NCBI GenBank assembly: GCA_910584905.1
Contig: CAJUCQ010000080.1
Location: 1 to 60,763, forward strand
Origin: an uncultured Muribaculaceae bacterium
GTDB lineage: Bacteria > Bacteroidota > Bacteroidia > Bacteroidales > Muribaculaceae
Reading direction: 5' to 3'
Length of the DNA stretch: 60,763 bases
Shown here: piece after piece, positions 23,345-32,527 of the stretch
Layout of the letters: each line of letters starts with the position of its first letter
Numbering within the stretch: the stretch's first letter is position 1
Notes under the pieces: generated by a model
What the model saw: the letters and a program-made list of their open reading frames with translations, nothing else
Databases searched by the model: none
Told to the model about the DNA's origin: nothing
Made by a program: the position numbers and the translations under genes

Positions 23345-24715
23345 TCATATCAGCCCCGGGGAGAAGAATCGCAGGAAGGCCGTGGCTATGTTCACGTAGA
23401 TTATAAGCCCCACGATATCGTTGGATATCTGAATGAAGGGGCCTGTGGCAAGGGCCGGATTGATTTTGAGTTTTTCGAGCGTGAGGGGGATGACGGTGCC
23501 GAGAATGGATGCGAACATCACCACCGCGAAGAGCGAAACCGCCACCGAGAGCGTCACGGCGAGGTTTTCGGGGAGCATGATGAGATTATACACCAGAATT
23601 ACGGCGGCGATTATCGAAGCGTTGAGGAGCCCGATAAGCACTTCTTTGCCGAGCTGAGAGGCGAATTGTTTGATTTCGAGCGAGCCGTTGGCGAGGCCCT
23701 GCACGACGATTGCCGACGATTGGACGCCGACGTTACCGCCCGTTCCGCCGATGATGGGGATGAAGAGCGCAAGCGCCGTGACGGCGTGGAGCTGGACTTC
23801 GAAGTTGCCGAGAATGAGCGACGACAGGATGCCTGAGGCGATGCCTATCAGAAGCCACGGAATGCGCGCCTTGACCTGAGCGAAAATCGAGTCGTCGGCG
23901 TCCACGTCGGACGAGATACCCGAAGCGAGCTGATAGTCGCGTTCGCTTGATTCGCGCACCTGATCCATCACGTCATCGACGGTGATGCGTCCCAGCAGGC
24001 GTCCTATGGAGTCAACCACGGGCATTGCCACGAGGTCGTATTTCTCGAAGTCGAGGGCCACTTCGTCGATGGGAGTCTCGGCGCGGACGCTCACGGGGTC
24101 GGTCTCCATGACGTGTTTGATTTTCGACACGGAGGGGTGGGTTATAAGCTCCTTGAGCGGGAGCACGCCTTTCAGCTTCGAATCGTTGTCGACAACGTAG
24201 ACGTAGTATATCTCGTCCATGTCCTCGGCCTGCATTCGCATCTGCTTGATGGTCTCGGGCATCGACCAGTTTTCGTTAACGACAATCATCTCCGTGCCCA
24301 TAAGGCCGCCGGCGGTGTCTTCGTCGTATTTCAGGAGGTCGATGATGTCGCCGGCCTGCTCTACGTCGTCGATGTGCGAGAGGATTTCGTCGCGCTCGTC
24401 TTCGTCGAGGGTCTGGATGAGGTCCACGGCGTCGTCCGTGTCGAGGTGGTCGATTTGCTTTGCGATTTCCTCGGCGGGCATGTCGCTGAGGAGCTTGCGG
24501 CGGTCGTCCTCGTCAAGCTCCATGAGCACGTCGGCGGCCTTCTCCTCGTCCAGGAGGCGGTATAGATACTCGCTTTCCTCGACGTCGAGGTCTTTGAAGA
24601 GCTCGGCGATGTCGGCTGGATGGAGGTCGCGCAGGGAGTTGACGGCCTCTTCGCGGCGGTCCTCCTTGATAATGTCCTGAAGCTGCTCGATAAATTCGGG
24701 AGTATATTCTTTCAT
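23345..24715 (-). CDS. mgtE: Magnesium transporter MgtE
   Basis: The 456 residues divide into an acidic N-terminal superhelical domain (about 5-130, LHPADIAELF, DLIQTLDEDERDEIL), a CBS pair (about 135-255) and a five-helix membrane domain (about 285-456) with the pore motif IPIIGGTGGNVGVQSSA (about 322-338). MgtE is a Mg-gated channel in which the N and CBS domains close the pore at high Mg. The start overlaps the rsmA stop by 4 bp. It is the last gene of the operon. Confidence 0.93.
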   Translation of the reverse strand: MKEYTPEFIEQLQDIIKEDRREEAVNSLRDLHPADIAELFKDLDVEESEYLYRLLDEEKAADVLMELDEDDRRKLLSDMPAEEIAKQIDHLDTDDAVDLIQTLDEDERDEILSHIDDVEQAGDIIDLLKYDEDTAGGLMGTEMIVVNENWSMPETIKQMRMQAEDMDEIYYVYVVDNDSKLKGVLPLKELITHPSVSKIKHVMETDPVSVRAETPIDEVALDFEKYDLVAMPVVDSIGRLLGRITVDDVMDQVRESSERDYQLASGISSDVDADDSIFAQVKARIPWLLIGIASGILSSLILGNFEVQLHAVTALALFIPIIGGTGGNVGVQSSAIVVQGLANGSLEIKQFASQLGKEVLIGLLNASIIAAVILVYNLIMLPENLAVTLSVAVSLFAVVMFASILGTVIPLTLEKLKINPALATGPFIQISNDIVGLIIYVNIATAFLRFFSPGLI

Positions 24716-25518
24716 CGCAGGGGTGCGGTCAGGAGGGTGAGTTCGACAAACTGCGCTACGCTCAGCTGTTCGGGCCGGAGGGACAGAAGGGGGCTGTCGG
24801 GGAGCACGGCTCCGGGGGCGAGGAGCGATTTAAGGGAATTGCGGATGGTTTTGCGTCGCTGGCCGAATGTGGCCTTGACGATGGTCTTGAATAGGCGCTC
24901 GTCGCAGCCGAGGTCGGTGACGCCGTTGCGGCGCAGGCGGATTACGCCGCTTTTGACCTTGGGCGGCGGGCAGAACACGTGTTCGTCGACGGTAAAGAGA
25001 TATTCGACGTCGTACCATGCCTGAAGGAGCACGCTGAGGATGCCTCGGGCTTTCGTGCCCGGGCCGGCGGCGATGCGCTCGGCCACTTCTTTCTGGAGCA
25101 TCCCCGAGCAGCAGACGATGCGGTCTTTGTAGTCGAGGACCTTAAAGAATATTTGCGACGATATGTTGTAGGGGTAGTTGCCGATGACGCAGAATGGGCC
25201 GTCGCCGGGGAAGATGGCGTCGAGGTCCATCTGCAGGAAGTCGCCTTCGATGATGCGGTCGGCGCTCGCGTCGTCGGCGAATTCGGGAAAATTGCGCCTG
25301 AGGTAGTCGACGCTTTCCCGGTCGATTTCGGCCACGGCAAGGCGGCCGCCGCCGTGGCGCGGAAGGAGGAAGCGCGTGAGCACGCCCATGCCCGGTCCTA
25401 TTTCGAGGACAGGCTCGGCCGTGTAGTCGTCAAGGGTGGCGGCGATGCGCTCGGCCACGCCGAGGTCGGTGAGAAAATGTTGTCCGAGGGCTTTTTTGGG
25501 GCGTACTTCCGGTTTCAT
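24712..25518 (-). CDS. rsmA: 16S rRNA (adenine1518-N6/adenine1519-N6)-dimethyltransferase
   Basis: The ATG at 25518 gives MKPEVRPKKALGQHFLTD, the canonical KsgA N-terminus, and 268 residues. Motif I is VLEIGPGMGVLTRFLL (about 42-57) and motif IV NYPYNISSQI (about 112-121). The enzyme dimethylates two adjacent adenosines in helix 45 of 16S rRNA during late 30S assembly. The longer frame to 25743 has arginine-rich out-of-family sequence and overlaps the dihydroorotase, so it was rejected. Confidence 0.93.
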   Translation of the reverse strand: MKPEVRPKKALGQHFLTDLGVAERIAATLDDYTAEPVLEIGPGMGVLTRFLLPRHGGGRLAVAEIDRESVDYLRRNFPEFADDASADRIIEGDFLQMDLDAIFPGDGPFCVIGNYPYNISSQIFFKVLDYKDRIVCCSGMLQKEVAERIAAGPGTKARGILSVLLQAWYDVEYLFTVDEHVFCPPPKVKSGVIRLRRNGVTDLGCDERLFKTIVKATFGQRRKTIRNSLKSLLAPGAVLPDSPLLSLRPEQLSVAQFVELTLLTAPLR

Positions 25519-25541
25519 CTTGAGGCGGTTTAGGGTGTGTG

Positions 25542-26879
25542 TCAGGCTGTCTTTTCGGGGTCTGCGGGGCGGTCGAATCGCAGGGGCTTGGCGCCGGTGA
25601 GGCCCGTGAGCCGACCGTCGCTGACGGTGAGTGTGCCGTTTACCCACACGTCGCGGACGCGATGGCGGAGGCTCACTCCGGCGAAGGGGGTCCAGCCGCA
25701 GGGCGATGCCGAGTCGGCGTCGCCGACGGTGTAGGGCGCGCATTCGTCCACGAGCACGATGTCGGCGTAGTTGCCGGGAGCTATGGCGCCGCGGTGGCGG
25801 ATGTCGAACAAGGCCGCGGGAGCGGCCGAGTAGCGCGCCTGCACGATAGCCGGCGGAAACAACCCGAGCAGCACCGGGAGGGCGAACTGTACCGAGGGTG
25901 CTCCCGAGGCGGCTTTCAGCGAGCCTCCGCGCTTTTCGTCGGCGAGGTGCGGGGCGTGGTCCGAGCCGATGGCCGCGATTCTGCCGTCGGCGACGGCGGC
26001 GCGGAGTGCCTCGCGGTCGGCCCGACTTTTTACCGCGGGGTTGACCTTGATGCGCGAGCCGAGCGCGGCGTAGTCGCCGCTGTCGAAGAGGAGGTGCAGG
26101 GGCGTGGCTTCGGCCGTGACGAGTTCTTCGCCGCGGATAAGCTCCGTTTCGGCCGCGGTGGTGAGGTGGGCTATATGGAGGCGTCGGCCGTGGGCTTTGG
26201 CGAGGGATATGGCGCGCTTGGCCGCTGAGAGGCAGGCCTCGGCCGAGCGGATGGAGGGATGCTCGCCTACGGGCACGTCATTCCCGTATTTCTCGCGCGC
26301 AGCGGCGGCGTTGGCGGCGATTATGCTGTCGTCTTCGGCGTGGACCATCACGGGGACGCGTGCGGTGCTGAAAACCGCCTCAAGCGCCTCCGGGGAGTTT
26401 ACGGCCATGTTTCCCGTCGATGAGCCTATAAAGAGCTTGACGCCGGGAATCTCGCGCGGGTCGAGCGCGGCGATTTCGCCGATATTTGTCTCCGAGGCCC
26501 CGAGGAAGAAGGCGTAGTTGGCCGCGGAGTCACGCGCGGCGATGGCCTGCTTGTCGGCGACGGCGCGCAGTGTGGTCGTGGGCGGAACGGTGTTGGGCAT
26601 CTCCATGTAGGAGGTGACGCCCCCGAGCACGGCGGCCCGGCTTTCGGAGGCTATCGTGGCCTTGTGGGTAAGCCCGGGCTCGCGAAAGTGGACGTGGGCG
26701 TCAATCATCCCGGGGAGGATGAGCGCCCCGCGGGCGTCGACGCATGTGTCGGCTCCGGCAGGGGCTGCTTCGCCCGTGCCGCAGGCGGCGATGCGCTCCC
26801 CGTCGATGAGCACCCAGCCCGGAGCGGGCACCCCGTCGGCGCCGATTAGGCGCCCGTTATGTATGAGGGTGGTGCTCAT
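25542..26879 (-). CDS. pyrC: Dihydroorotase (amidohydrolase family)
   Basis: From the ATG at 26879, 445 residues show DAHVHFREPGLTH (about 58-70) with the two metal-binding His, MVHAEDD (about 175-181), LHIAHLTT (about 224-231) and GSDHAPH (about 301-307) with the catalytic Asp. This is the class I pattern with a flanking composite beta domain. The enzyme cyclises carbamoyl aspartate to dihydroorotate in pyrimidine synthesis. It overlaps the upstream glycosyltransferase by 4 bp. Other cyclic amidohydrolases look similar, but DHOase fits best. Confidence 0.85.
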   Translation of the reverse strand: MSTTLIHNGRLIGADGVPAPGWVLIDGERIAACGTGEAAPAGADTCVDARGALILPGMIDAHVHFREPGLTHKATIASESRAAVLGGVTSYMEMPNTVPPTTTLRAVADKQAIAARDSAANYAFFLGASETNIGEIAALDPREIPGVKLFIGSSTGNMAVNSPEALEAVFSTARVPVMVHAEDDSIIAANAAAAREKYGNDVPVGEHPSIRSAEACLSAAKRAISLAKAHGRRLHIAHLTTAAETELIRGEELVTAEATPLHLLFDSGDYAALGSRIKVNPAVKSRADREALRAAVADGRIAAIGSDHAPHLADEKRGGSLKAASGAPSVQFALPVLLGLFPPAIVQARYSAAPAALFDIRHRGAIAPGNYADIVLVDECAPYTVGDADSASPCGWTPFAGVSLRHRVRDVWVNGTLTVSDGRLTGLTGAKPLRFDRPADPEKTA

Positions 26880-27664
26880 TGCTTGGAATAGTCGGGAAAT
26901 TTGGTGAAGAAACTGTTCCACTTGAGGCGAATCACGCCGAAAACGGCCTCGCCGAAAATGCCGGAACTCATTTTGCTCGTCCCCAGCACGCGGTTTATGA
27001 AAATGATAGGCACCTCCACCACCTTGAATCCGTATTTGAAGGCCGTGAATTTCATTTCAATCTGGAACGCGTAGCCCTTGAATTTGATTTTGTCCAGCGG
27101 CAGGGCCTCAAGCACCCGACGGCGGTAGCATACGAATCCGGCCGTAGTGTCGTGCACGGGCATACGTGTGATGAGCCGCACATATTTCGAAGCGTAAAAG
27201 CTCATAAGCACGCGGCCCATCGGCCAGTTCACCACGTTCACGCCGCTGACGTAGCGCGAACCCACGGCGAGGTCCGCTCCGTCGTCGATGCAGGCCGAGC
27301 GCAGCTTCAGCAGGTCTTTGGGGTTGTGGGAGAAGTCGGCGTCCATCTCGCAGATAAATTCATAGCCCGCCTTCAGGCAGTGCTTGAAGCCTGTGATATA
27401 GGCAGTGCCGAGGCCGAGTTTGCCTTGGCGCTCAATCATGTCCACGCGTCCGGGATACTGCTTCATTTTTTCGCGCACGATATCGGCGGTGCCGTCGGGA
27501 GACGCGTCGTCAATGACGAGGACGTCGAACGCCACGGGCAATTCCATCACCGCGTCGATGATGGCCGAAGCATTCTCGCATTCGTTGTACATGGGGATTA
27601 TCACGCAGGCATCGGCGCGGCAATCCGTGCCTCCGGGCGTTTTTTCGAGGATAGAAGCGGGCAT
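26876..27664 (-). CDS. Polyprenol monophosphomannose synthase-like glycosyltransferase (GT2)
   Basis: The 262-residue GT-A protein has VIIPMYNECENAS (about 21-33), VIDDASPDGT (about 49-58), the metal-binding CEMDADFSHNP (about 105-115) and VGSRYVSG (about 133-140). These are signatures of DPM1-type enzymes that transfer mannose or glucose from a nucleotide sugar to a polyprenyl phosphate. No long membrane domain is attached. It is the first gene of the operon with dihydroorotase, rsmA and mgtE. Confidence 0.87.
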   Translation of the reverse strand: MPASILEKTPGGTDCRADACVIIPMYNECENASAIIDAVMELPVAFDVLVIDDASPDGTADIVREKMKQYPGRVDMIERQGKLGLGTAYITGFKHCLKAGYEFICEMDADFSHNPKDLLKLRSACIDDGADLAVGSRYVSGVNVVNWPMGRVLMSFYASKYVRLITRMPVHDTTAGFVCYRRRVLEALPLDKIKFKGYAFQIEMKFTAFKYGFKVVEVPIIFINRVLGTSKMSSGIFGEAVFGVIRLKWNSFFTKFPDYSKQ

Positions 27665-27702
27665 AAACAGTCGATTTTAGCCGTGGGACAAGTTTCAGAA
27701 TG

Positions 27703-27710
27703 CAAAAATA
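27703..27710 (-). promoter_or_regulatory. -7 promoter element before the glycosyltransferase operon
   Basis: Minus-strand TATTTTTG (27710-27703) matches TAnnTTTG, about 38 bp before the ATG at 27664. TTTG-like sequences occur upstream but with poor spacing. Confidence 0.45.
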
Positions 27711-27786
27711 ACGATTTCCCGCGTCAAAACCCCCAAAAAAGTGCAAAAAAACGCGCATAATTCCCCCCGGCCGCAATCCATGCGCC

Positions 27787-30183
27787 TTAAGGAAGCTTGT
27801 ATTGCTGAGGGTCGAATATCTTCCATGCGGTCGTATCGGATGTGCCGAGCCTCAGGTCGAGCGGTGCCGGAGAATAGACCCAGTTGCCGAAGGCATCGCG
27901 TATGATGATACCGCCGCGAAGCTTCTTGCCCTTGTTTTCGGGGCGCTGCATATACTCCCACAGGGCGTTATGCTTGTAGGAAGCCTCGTGTTCGCTTTGT
28001 TCCGTTTTTGTGTCGAAAAGGAAAATATCGCCGCTGCGCATGCGGATAATGAAATCGACATAAAACAACGCCTTTTCGCCGCGTGAATTGATGTAGCTGA
28101 TGGCGTAATGGGCTTTGCCCTTATCGCCGTTCTTATACCACCAGTCTATCGCATTATTGTTTTTGTCAAGGAAATCTGCAAAATCATGTTCGGGCGTTGA
28201 TGCATTTGGTCCGCTGTATTCCAAGAACGGAAGAAGGGCGTGGAACTTGACGTTCGGACGCTCCGTATGATTCTCTGCCGTGTACGCGCGTTCGGCCGGC
28301 ACAATCCAGTCGAAGTGCTTGAAGCCACGCAGTTTGGCCGCGGCCTGACGCATGCGCAGCCGCTCGGTGTATCTCTCAATGGCCGTTGCGACAAGACGCT
28401 CGAACTTCGAGCGGTTATGATGCACATCGTCATTGGAGAGGATAATCTTCATGGCATCATACTCGAACACCTCAAACACCTCTTCCATAACCTCTTTGAG
28501 CGCGCCTCCGAGCGTCTTGACGCTGCGCTGTTCGTAGTCGTTGCCGATAAGGCGTTTGCAGAACGCAAGATACATAGCCGTAAGGTCGGCCGCATTGTTT
28601 ATGTATGAGGCTTTGCTGTTGACAATCTTTGTGCCCGCCTCACCCGTCATATCAAGGTCTTTGACAATGTCGGTGCTTAAGGTCTTGACATCGAAATCGA
28701 TGCCTTGCCGATTCATGGCGGTTTGGCGGTTGCGGCGGGTTTCGCTTGTCACATTGCCGTCTGCTTCGGCAGGTTCGCCCTCGCCGAAAAGCATATCCTC
28801 GGTGAATAGCAGCGACTGCCCGGTTTCAAGCCCCCACTCGGCAATAAAAGTTTCCTTCAAAAGCTCCTTGAAGTCAGTGCCGAGGCGGTTTCGGTCAGTA
28901 GAAAGTCGCTCGTTGTATTCCGAATCAAGGACGATATTGGTGATGCCCTCGCGGCGTTCGGCCATTATGTTCGAGGCGAGATAGTCCATATCGTCCTTGA
29001 CTATTTCGATTATATCTTTCGAGAGGTTCGTATAGACGTAGCCCTGATTAAGCCGTTGGTCGGTGTAATACTTTTGCTCCGGCATTCGGAGTATTCGCCC
29101 GACGGTCTGCGCCGAGAATTGGAAGCTTTCAATCTTTCGGAAGATGAGAAGCACCGCCGCGCGGGGGCAATCCCAGCCGAGGGCGATGGCCTGCTTGAAA
29201 AGCAACACATCGGTGGGGTCGTTCGGGCGGTCTATCGTGTCGAGGTTATCGGTCTTTTCGCCCGACAGCCATATGGCGAGTTTGCCGTTGGCGGTGTTCA
29301 CGCCGTAGGCATCGAGCGTGGCTATAACCTCGTCCTTGACTTTCGTGTCGTCGGCGGTGAGGTTTTCGCTCGTATCGTTGGGGAGCTGAATCAGCAGAAG
29401 CGGATTGATGTCTGCGCCAAGAGCCTTATAGGCTTTGGCGAGTTCTTCGCGCTTTTGCATGGCGAGCCAAATGAGGTGCTGATTGAGCGAGCCGTGAGGA
29501 TCTTTGAAGTCGAGAGCCGGATTGAGGACGATGTTCTCTTTAATCATTTCTTCTTCAATGACCTTTTCGCGCGGCACCTCAACACGCTGACCGTCTCTCG
29601 GTAACGGTGTCGCCGACACGCGGATTTCAACCTTTGGCTGAATCGTGGCGAGCACCTTTTCCGACTTCTTGGCGTTCTTGCCGCCAAACATATGTTCTTC
29701 GTCGATCACAACTACGATAGCTATGCCGTTATCGTCTTGTGTGCGGCGAGTAATATCATAGAGCGAGGCCGAGTTTTCGGTTTCGCGCACCATCAGGTTC
29801 TTGTCCTTGTTGATGCTCTCCCAGTTGACAAAGAGAATTTCGCCCGGCTTGATGAAGCCGTCGGCTGAGTGGTCGAGTTCATCATAAATGACAGGACGCA
29901 AGGCGCAGTTCTCCGTGAAAAAGTTCTTCATCTTGAAGTAGCATTGTTCATGCAGTTTATTCGGCGCAATCCAAATATATGCTGCTTCGGTGCATGGAGC
30001 ATCGGGGCGCTCGGCCAGTTCCTGATTGAGTCGCATAAGCATTTCCGATGCCATAACGGTTTTGCCCGAGCCTGTGGGCGACTTGAATACGAGCGTGTGG
30101 CGCTTGCCGCGCAGGCCCAGCAGGTCTATGGTCTTGTTAACAAGTTCGTCGACGGCTTTCTGCTGATAGCTTAACTGTTTCAT
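27787..30183 (-). CDS. res: Type III restriction enzyme Res subunit (helicase-nuclease)
   Basis: The 798-residue protein is a superfamily 2 translocase-nuclease. Walker A is SPTGSGKT (35-42), the DExH box is DEEH (161-164), and a helicase C-terminal part follows with SAQTVGRILRMPEQ. The C-terminal PD-(D/E)xK nuclease is visible as YVDFI (Asp about 710) and FDTKTE (about 723-728). It is somewhat shorter than EcoP15I Res. The start overlaps the mod stop by 4 bp. With Mod it cleaves DNA carrying unmethylated sites in opposing orientation. All expected motifs are intact, so it looks functional. Confidence 0.88.
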   Translation of the reverse strand: MKQLSYQQKAVDELVNKTIDLLGLRGKRHTLVFKSPTGSGKTVMASEMLMRLNQELAERPDAPCTEAAYIWIAPNKLHEQCYFKMKNFFTENCALRPVIYDELDHSADGFIKPGEILFVNWESINKDKNLMVRETENSASLYDITRRTQDDNGIAIVVVIDEEHMFGGKNAKKSEKVLATIQPKVEIRVSATPLPRDGQRVEVPREKVIEEEMIKENIVLNPALDFKDPHGSLNQHLIWLAMQKREELAKAYKALGADINPLLLIQLPNDTSENLTADDTKVKDEVIATLDAYGVNTANGKLAIWLSGEKTDNLDTIDRPNDPTDVLLFKQAIALGWDCPRAAVLLIFRKIESFQFSAQTVGRILRMPEQKYYTDQRLNQGYVYTNLSKDIIEIVKDDMDYLASNIMAERREGITNIVLDSEYNERLSTDRNRLGTDFKELLKETFIAEWGLETGQSLLFTEDMLFGEGEPAEADGNVTSETRRNRQTAMNRQGIDFDVKTLSTDIVKDLDMTGEAGTKIVNSKASYINNAADLTAMYLAFCKRLIGNDYEQRSVKTLGGALKEVMEEVFEVFEYDAMKIILSNDDVHHNRSKFERLVATAIERYTERLRMRQAAAKLRGFKHFDWIVPAERAYTAENHTERPNVKFHALLPFLEYSGPNASTPEHDFADFLDKNNNAIDWWYKNGDKGKAHYAISYINSRGEKALFYVDFIIRMRSGDIFLFDTKTEQSEHEASYKHNALWEYMQRPENKGKKLRGGIIIRDAFGNWVYSPAPLDLRLGTSDTTAWKIFDPQQYKLP

Positions 30184-32135
30184 TCCTTGCCTCCTTTCTT
30201 ATCTGAAAATAAAGAGCCTTCGTCTATAAGCTCTGCGTCGGCAGCCTCGGTTTCTTCCGCCAAATCATTGACGAGGAATTTGGGTTTGCGCTTCGGCAGT
30301 ACTTTTTGGTAAGCATTGTAGATGGCCTGCGGAAGAGCGCACAGCTCTACTCGGTCGGCAACTTCGGCAAATTCATCATCGTAGGCGTAGCTCCCGTGCG
30401 AGAAAACATATACCTTGATTTTCCCGCCCGCAGGCATAGTCTTGATAATGTCGGCGATAAACGGTATCGCCCTCTCCTCGTAGATTACGAGCATACGATG
30501 TCCGCCACGCTCGACATTCCGTGCCAATGAGTGGGAAGCCGAAGCTTGCTTCGCGCTTACCCGAGTGCAGCCGGAATCGTGCGAAGCAAAGTAGCGCGCG
30601 TACTTGGGGTTTATCTTGCGGCCTCCAAACGGAGCTTCCGTGTAGAGGTCGTTTTTGATGCAAAGCAAACCCGTTGACGTCTGAACGAGTTCTCGCATAT
30701 TTTTCACCGAGCGCTCGCGAGGCAAAAATTCAGTGCGATAGTAGCGGAGATTGTTGTCGGCAAGACCGGCAACCTCCTCGCCGTTCGGTTTCGTATAGCC
30801 TTCGATAACACGCTTGTTGCGCTCGTAGGTCACATTCTCGCAGATGCCGTTTTCATTGTTGGTGCAAAGAATACAAGTACGATTACCTCCTAATTCTTGA
30901 TTAGTTTGCATTGTTGCATGAAGGGTTGTACCAGACCCGGCAAAAAAATCAAGAATTATTGAATCTTTATTTGTACAACACGAAATAATCTTTCGCAGAA
31001 GGAACAGAGGTTTAGGATATGCAAAAAGTCCATCTCCGATAATCTCTTTTACTTCTGTACCTCCATTTTGGTAATTGATTTCTTTTTCAATCCAAAGACT
31101 TTTAACCTTGGTTGTACGAAGTTCACCCGATTCTATGGCGAGATAATTCTTTCTTGCAATATCCCATTTTTCTTTATCAGTACCCTCGTTAACCTTAACT
31201 CCAACAATTTCGCCCTTTTGTTTAGTTAGCTTTTGTGGACTCCAAGTCCATCGCCCGAGTTCTCCTGATGGACGTTGAGGAATAACTTCGATAGAATAAT
31301 CTGCTGAAGGGGTAAGAGAAACCTCCCTTGTATCAGGATTAATATATATAGGATAATGGAGCATTGGTCTATCCTCTTTTCTCCAAGCTCCACCTCTTTG
31401 GCGAAGACCTAACAAACGGTAACGCCCTTTCTCATCTTCAAAAGGATATTCAGAAAGTGCATCTTCGCCTTTTTGGTGTCCAAAGGTAATATTAGGGTTT
31501 GGGATTTTGGAGAAAACAAGTAGATATTCATGTGTATTAGCAAAGTATTTACTTGATTGAGAGCCACGTGGGTTACTTTCAACTATGATTTGTTGTAAGA
31601 AATTTCGTTGACCGAAAATTTCCATACAAAGCATTTTTAGTTGAGCTTGTTCGTTATCATCAATAGATATAAAAATAACTCCGGAGTCTTTCAATAAAGA
31701 TTTGGCAATTTTAAGGCGTTTAGCCATAAAATAAAGCCATTTTGAGTGCCTATATTCATCTTCTGAATCAACATATGAATCATTATAGGCAAAATCTTTA
31801 TGACCTGTATTATATGGCGGGTCGATGTAGATTACATCTATCTTGCCGGCGTGGGTATATGATAGCTCCGTTAGGGCGGCGAGGTTGTCGCCCTCGATTA
31901 TGAGATGATTTGGTGCGTCGGGATTTTCCGATATAATAGGGTGGACTTTATCGTCATTGCGCTCGACGAGTATAGGGAGGTCCTCCCGAAGTCGATCCTC
32001 AATATCTTCGGGCTTATCTTCCCATACAAGCCCGTATTTCTTATGACCACGGATGAGTTCGAGTAACGCCGTTTTTTCCTCGTTGTTCAACGCCTCAAGG
32101 GTTTGTATCTTTCGAGCAAGTTCAGTCTTGTTCAT
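30180..32135 (-). CDS. mod: Type III DNA methyltransferase Mod subunit
   Basis: From the ATG at 32135 the protein has 651 residues, close to EcoP15I Mod. DPPYNTG (105-111) precedes DFFAGSGTT (396-404), the beta-class order for N6-adenine or N4-cytosine methylation. The stretch between them (about 200-390) should hold the target recognition domain; its DNA (about 31000-31700) is markedly more AT-rich than its flanks. Mod sets sequence specificity for both methylation and restriction. A TTG at 32159 could add eight residues but lies within an inverted repeat, so ATG is preferred. Confidence 0.9.
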   Translation of the reverse strand: MNKTELARKIQTLEALNNEEKTALLELIRGHKKYGLVWEDKPEDIEDRLREDLPILVERNDDKVHPIISENPDAPNHLIIEGDNLAALTELSYTHAGKIDVIYIDPPYNTGHKDFAYNDSYVDSEDEYRHSKWLYFMAKRLKIAKSLLKDSGVIFISIDDNEQAQLKMLCMEIFGQRNFLQQIIVESNPRGSQSSKYFANTHEYLLVFSKIPNPNITFGHQKGEDALSEYPFEDEKGRYRLLGLRQRGGAWRKEDRPMLHYPIYINPDTREVSLTPSADYSIEVIPQRPSGELGRWTWSPQKLTKQKGEIVGVKVNEGTDKEKWDIARKNYLAIESGELRTTKVKSLWIEKEINYQNGGTEVKEIIGDGLFAYPKPLFLLRKIISCCTNKDSIILDFFAGSGTTLHATMQTNQELGGNRTCILCTNNENGICENVTYERNKRVIEGYTKPNGEEVAGLADNNLRYYRTEFLPRERSVKNMRELVQTSTGLLCIKNDLYTEAPFGGRKINPKYARYFASHDSGCTRVSAKQASASHSLARNVERGGHRMLVIYEERAIPFIADIIKTMPAGGKIKVYVFSHGSYAYDDEFAEVADRVELCALPQAIYNAYQKVLPKRKPKFLVNDLAEETEAADAELIDEGSLFSDKKGGKE

Positions 32136-32158
32136 GGCGACTGGCCAAATTGTCGCCA
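32135..32158 (-). promoter_or_regulatory. Inverted repeat overlapping the mod start codon
   Basis: TGGCGAC (32135-32141) and GTCGCCA (32152-32158) are perfect 7-bp arms with a 10-bp spacer. The last base of one arm is the A of the mod ATG. It could be an operator or an mRNA hairpin that hides the start codon. Confidence 0.5.
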
Positions 32159-32182
32159 ATACCCCTCTGCGACGGATGGAAC

Positions 32183-32489
32183 AAAAAAAGGGTGGGTAAC
32201 TGTACCGTTGCTCATTCTGGTACTGCGGTTGTGGCTACCTTATCCATGAATGAGTGTCACAGAGACCCACGCCTATGCAGATACCCCAAACCCACTCCAT
32301 GCCGGTTAAGGCATAGAATGAGCCCGGATAGGTAAATACATACCCGTGGGCGTCTATCACCACTTCATTCTTGATGGATTAAAAGAAATTGCCACATTTC
32401 AGTACCCAAGAATAAAGCGCGAGTAAACGCCTTTTATTATTATTTCCTCCCGCCTCGCTTCCACTCTTGGAAGACGCACGGCGTGAGTC
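32183..32489 (-). ncRNA. Long rod-shaped structured RNA upstream of mod, 6S-like candidate
   Basis: Minus-strand transcription from the promoter at 32496-32527 would run to a U7 run at 32189-32183. The segment 32204-32410 folds into one long interrupted hairpin. Paired blocks are 32219-32225/32400-32406 (7 bp), 32230-32235/32391-32396 (6), 32242-32247/32374-32379 (6), 32248-32253/32365-32370 (6), 32263-32270/32346-32355 (8, with a 2-base bulge) and a tip hairpin 32299-32303/32310-32314. The largest internal loop (11 versus 6 bases) lies between the second and third blocks. A separate hairpin CTTCCA-AGAG-TGGAAG sits near the 5' end. A rod of about 200 nt with a central bubble resembles 6S RNA, but an attenuating mod leader is also possible. 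Confidence 0.6.
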
Positions 32490-32495
32490 TATATG

Positions 32496-32527
32496 CAAAA
32501 TTAGCAAATATTCCTGATATTTTCAAT
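32496..32527 (-). promoter_or_regulatory. Promoter for the structured RNA upstream of mod
   Basis: Minus-strand ATTG (32527-32524) is followed after 20 bp by TAATTTTG (32503-32496), close to the Bacteroidetes consensus. It points toward the rod-shaped RNA and mod. Confidence 0.65.

Noticed and set aside
25519..25743. Upstream extension of RsmA by 75 residues
   Set aside because: The added part is arginine-rich, overlaps the dihydroorotase gene, and the normal KsgA N-terminus begins at 25518.
32250..32390. A minus-strand open frame of about 45 codons inside the structured RNA (reads VVIDAHGYVFTYPG...)
   Set aside because: It would need a GTG start, has no recognisable family, and the same bases are explained by the paired rod structure.
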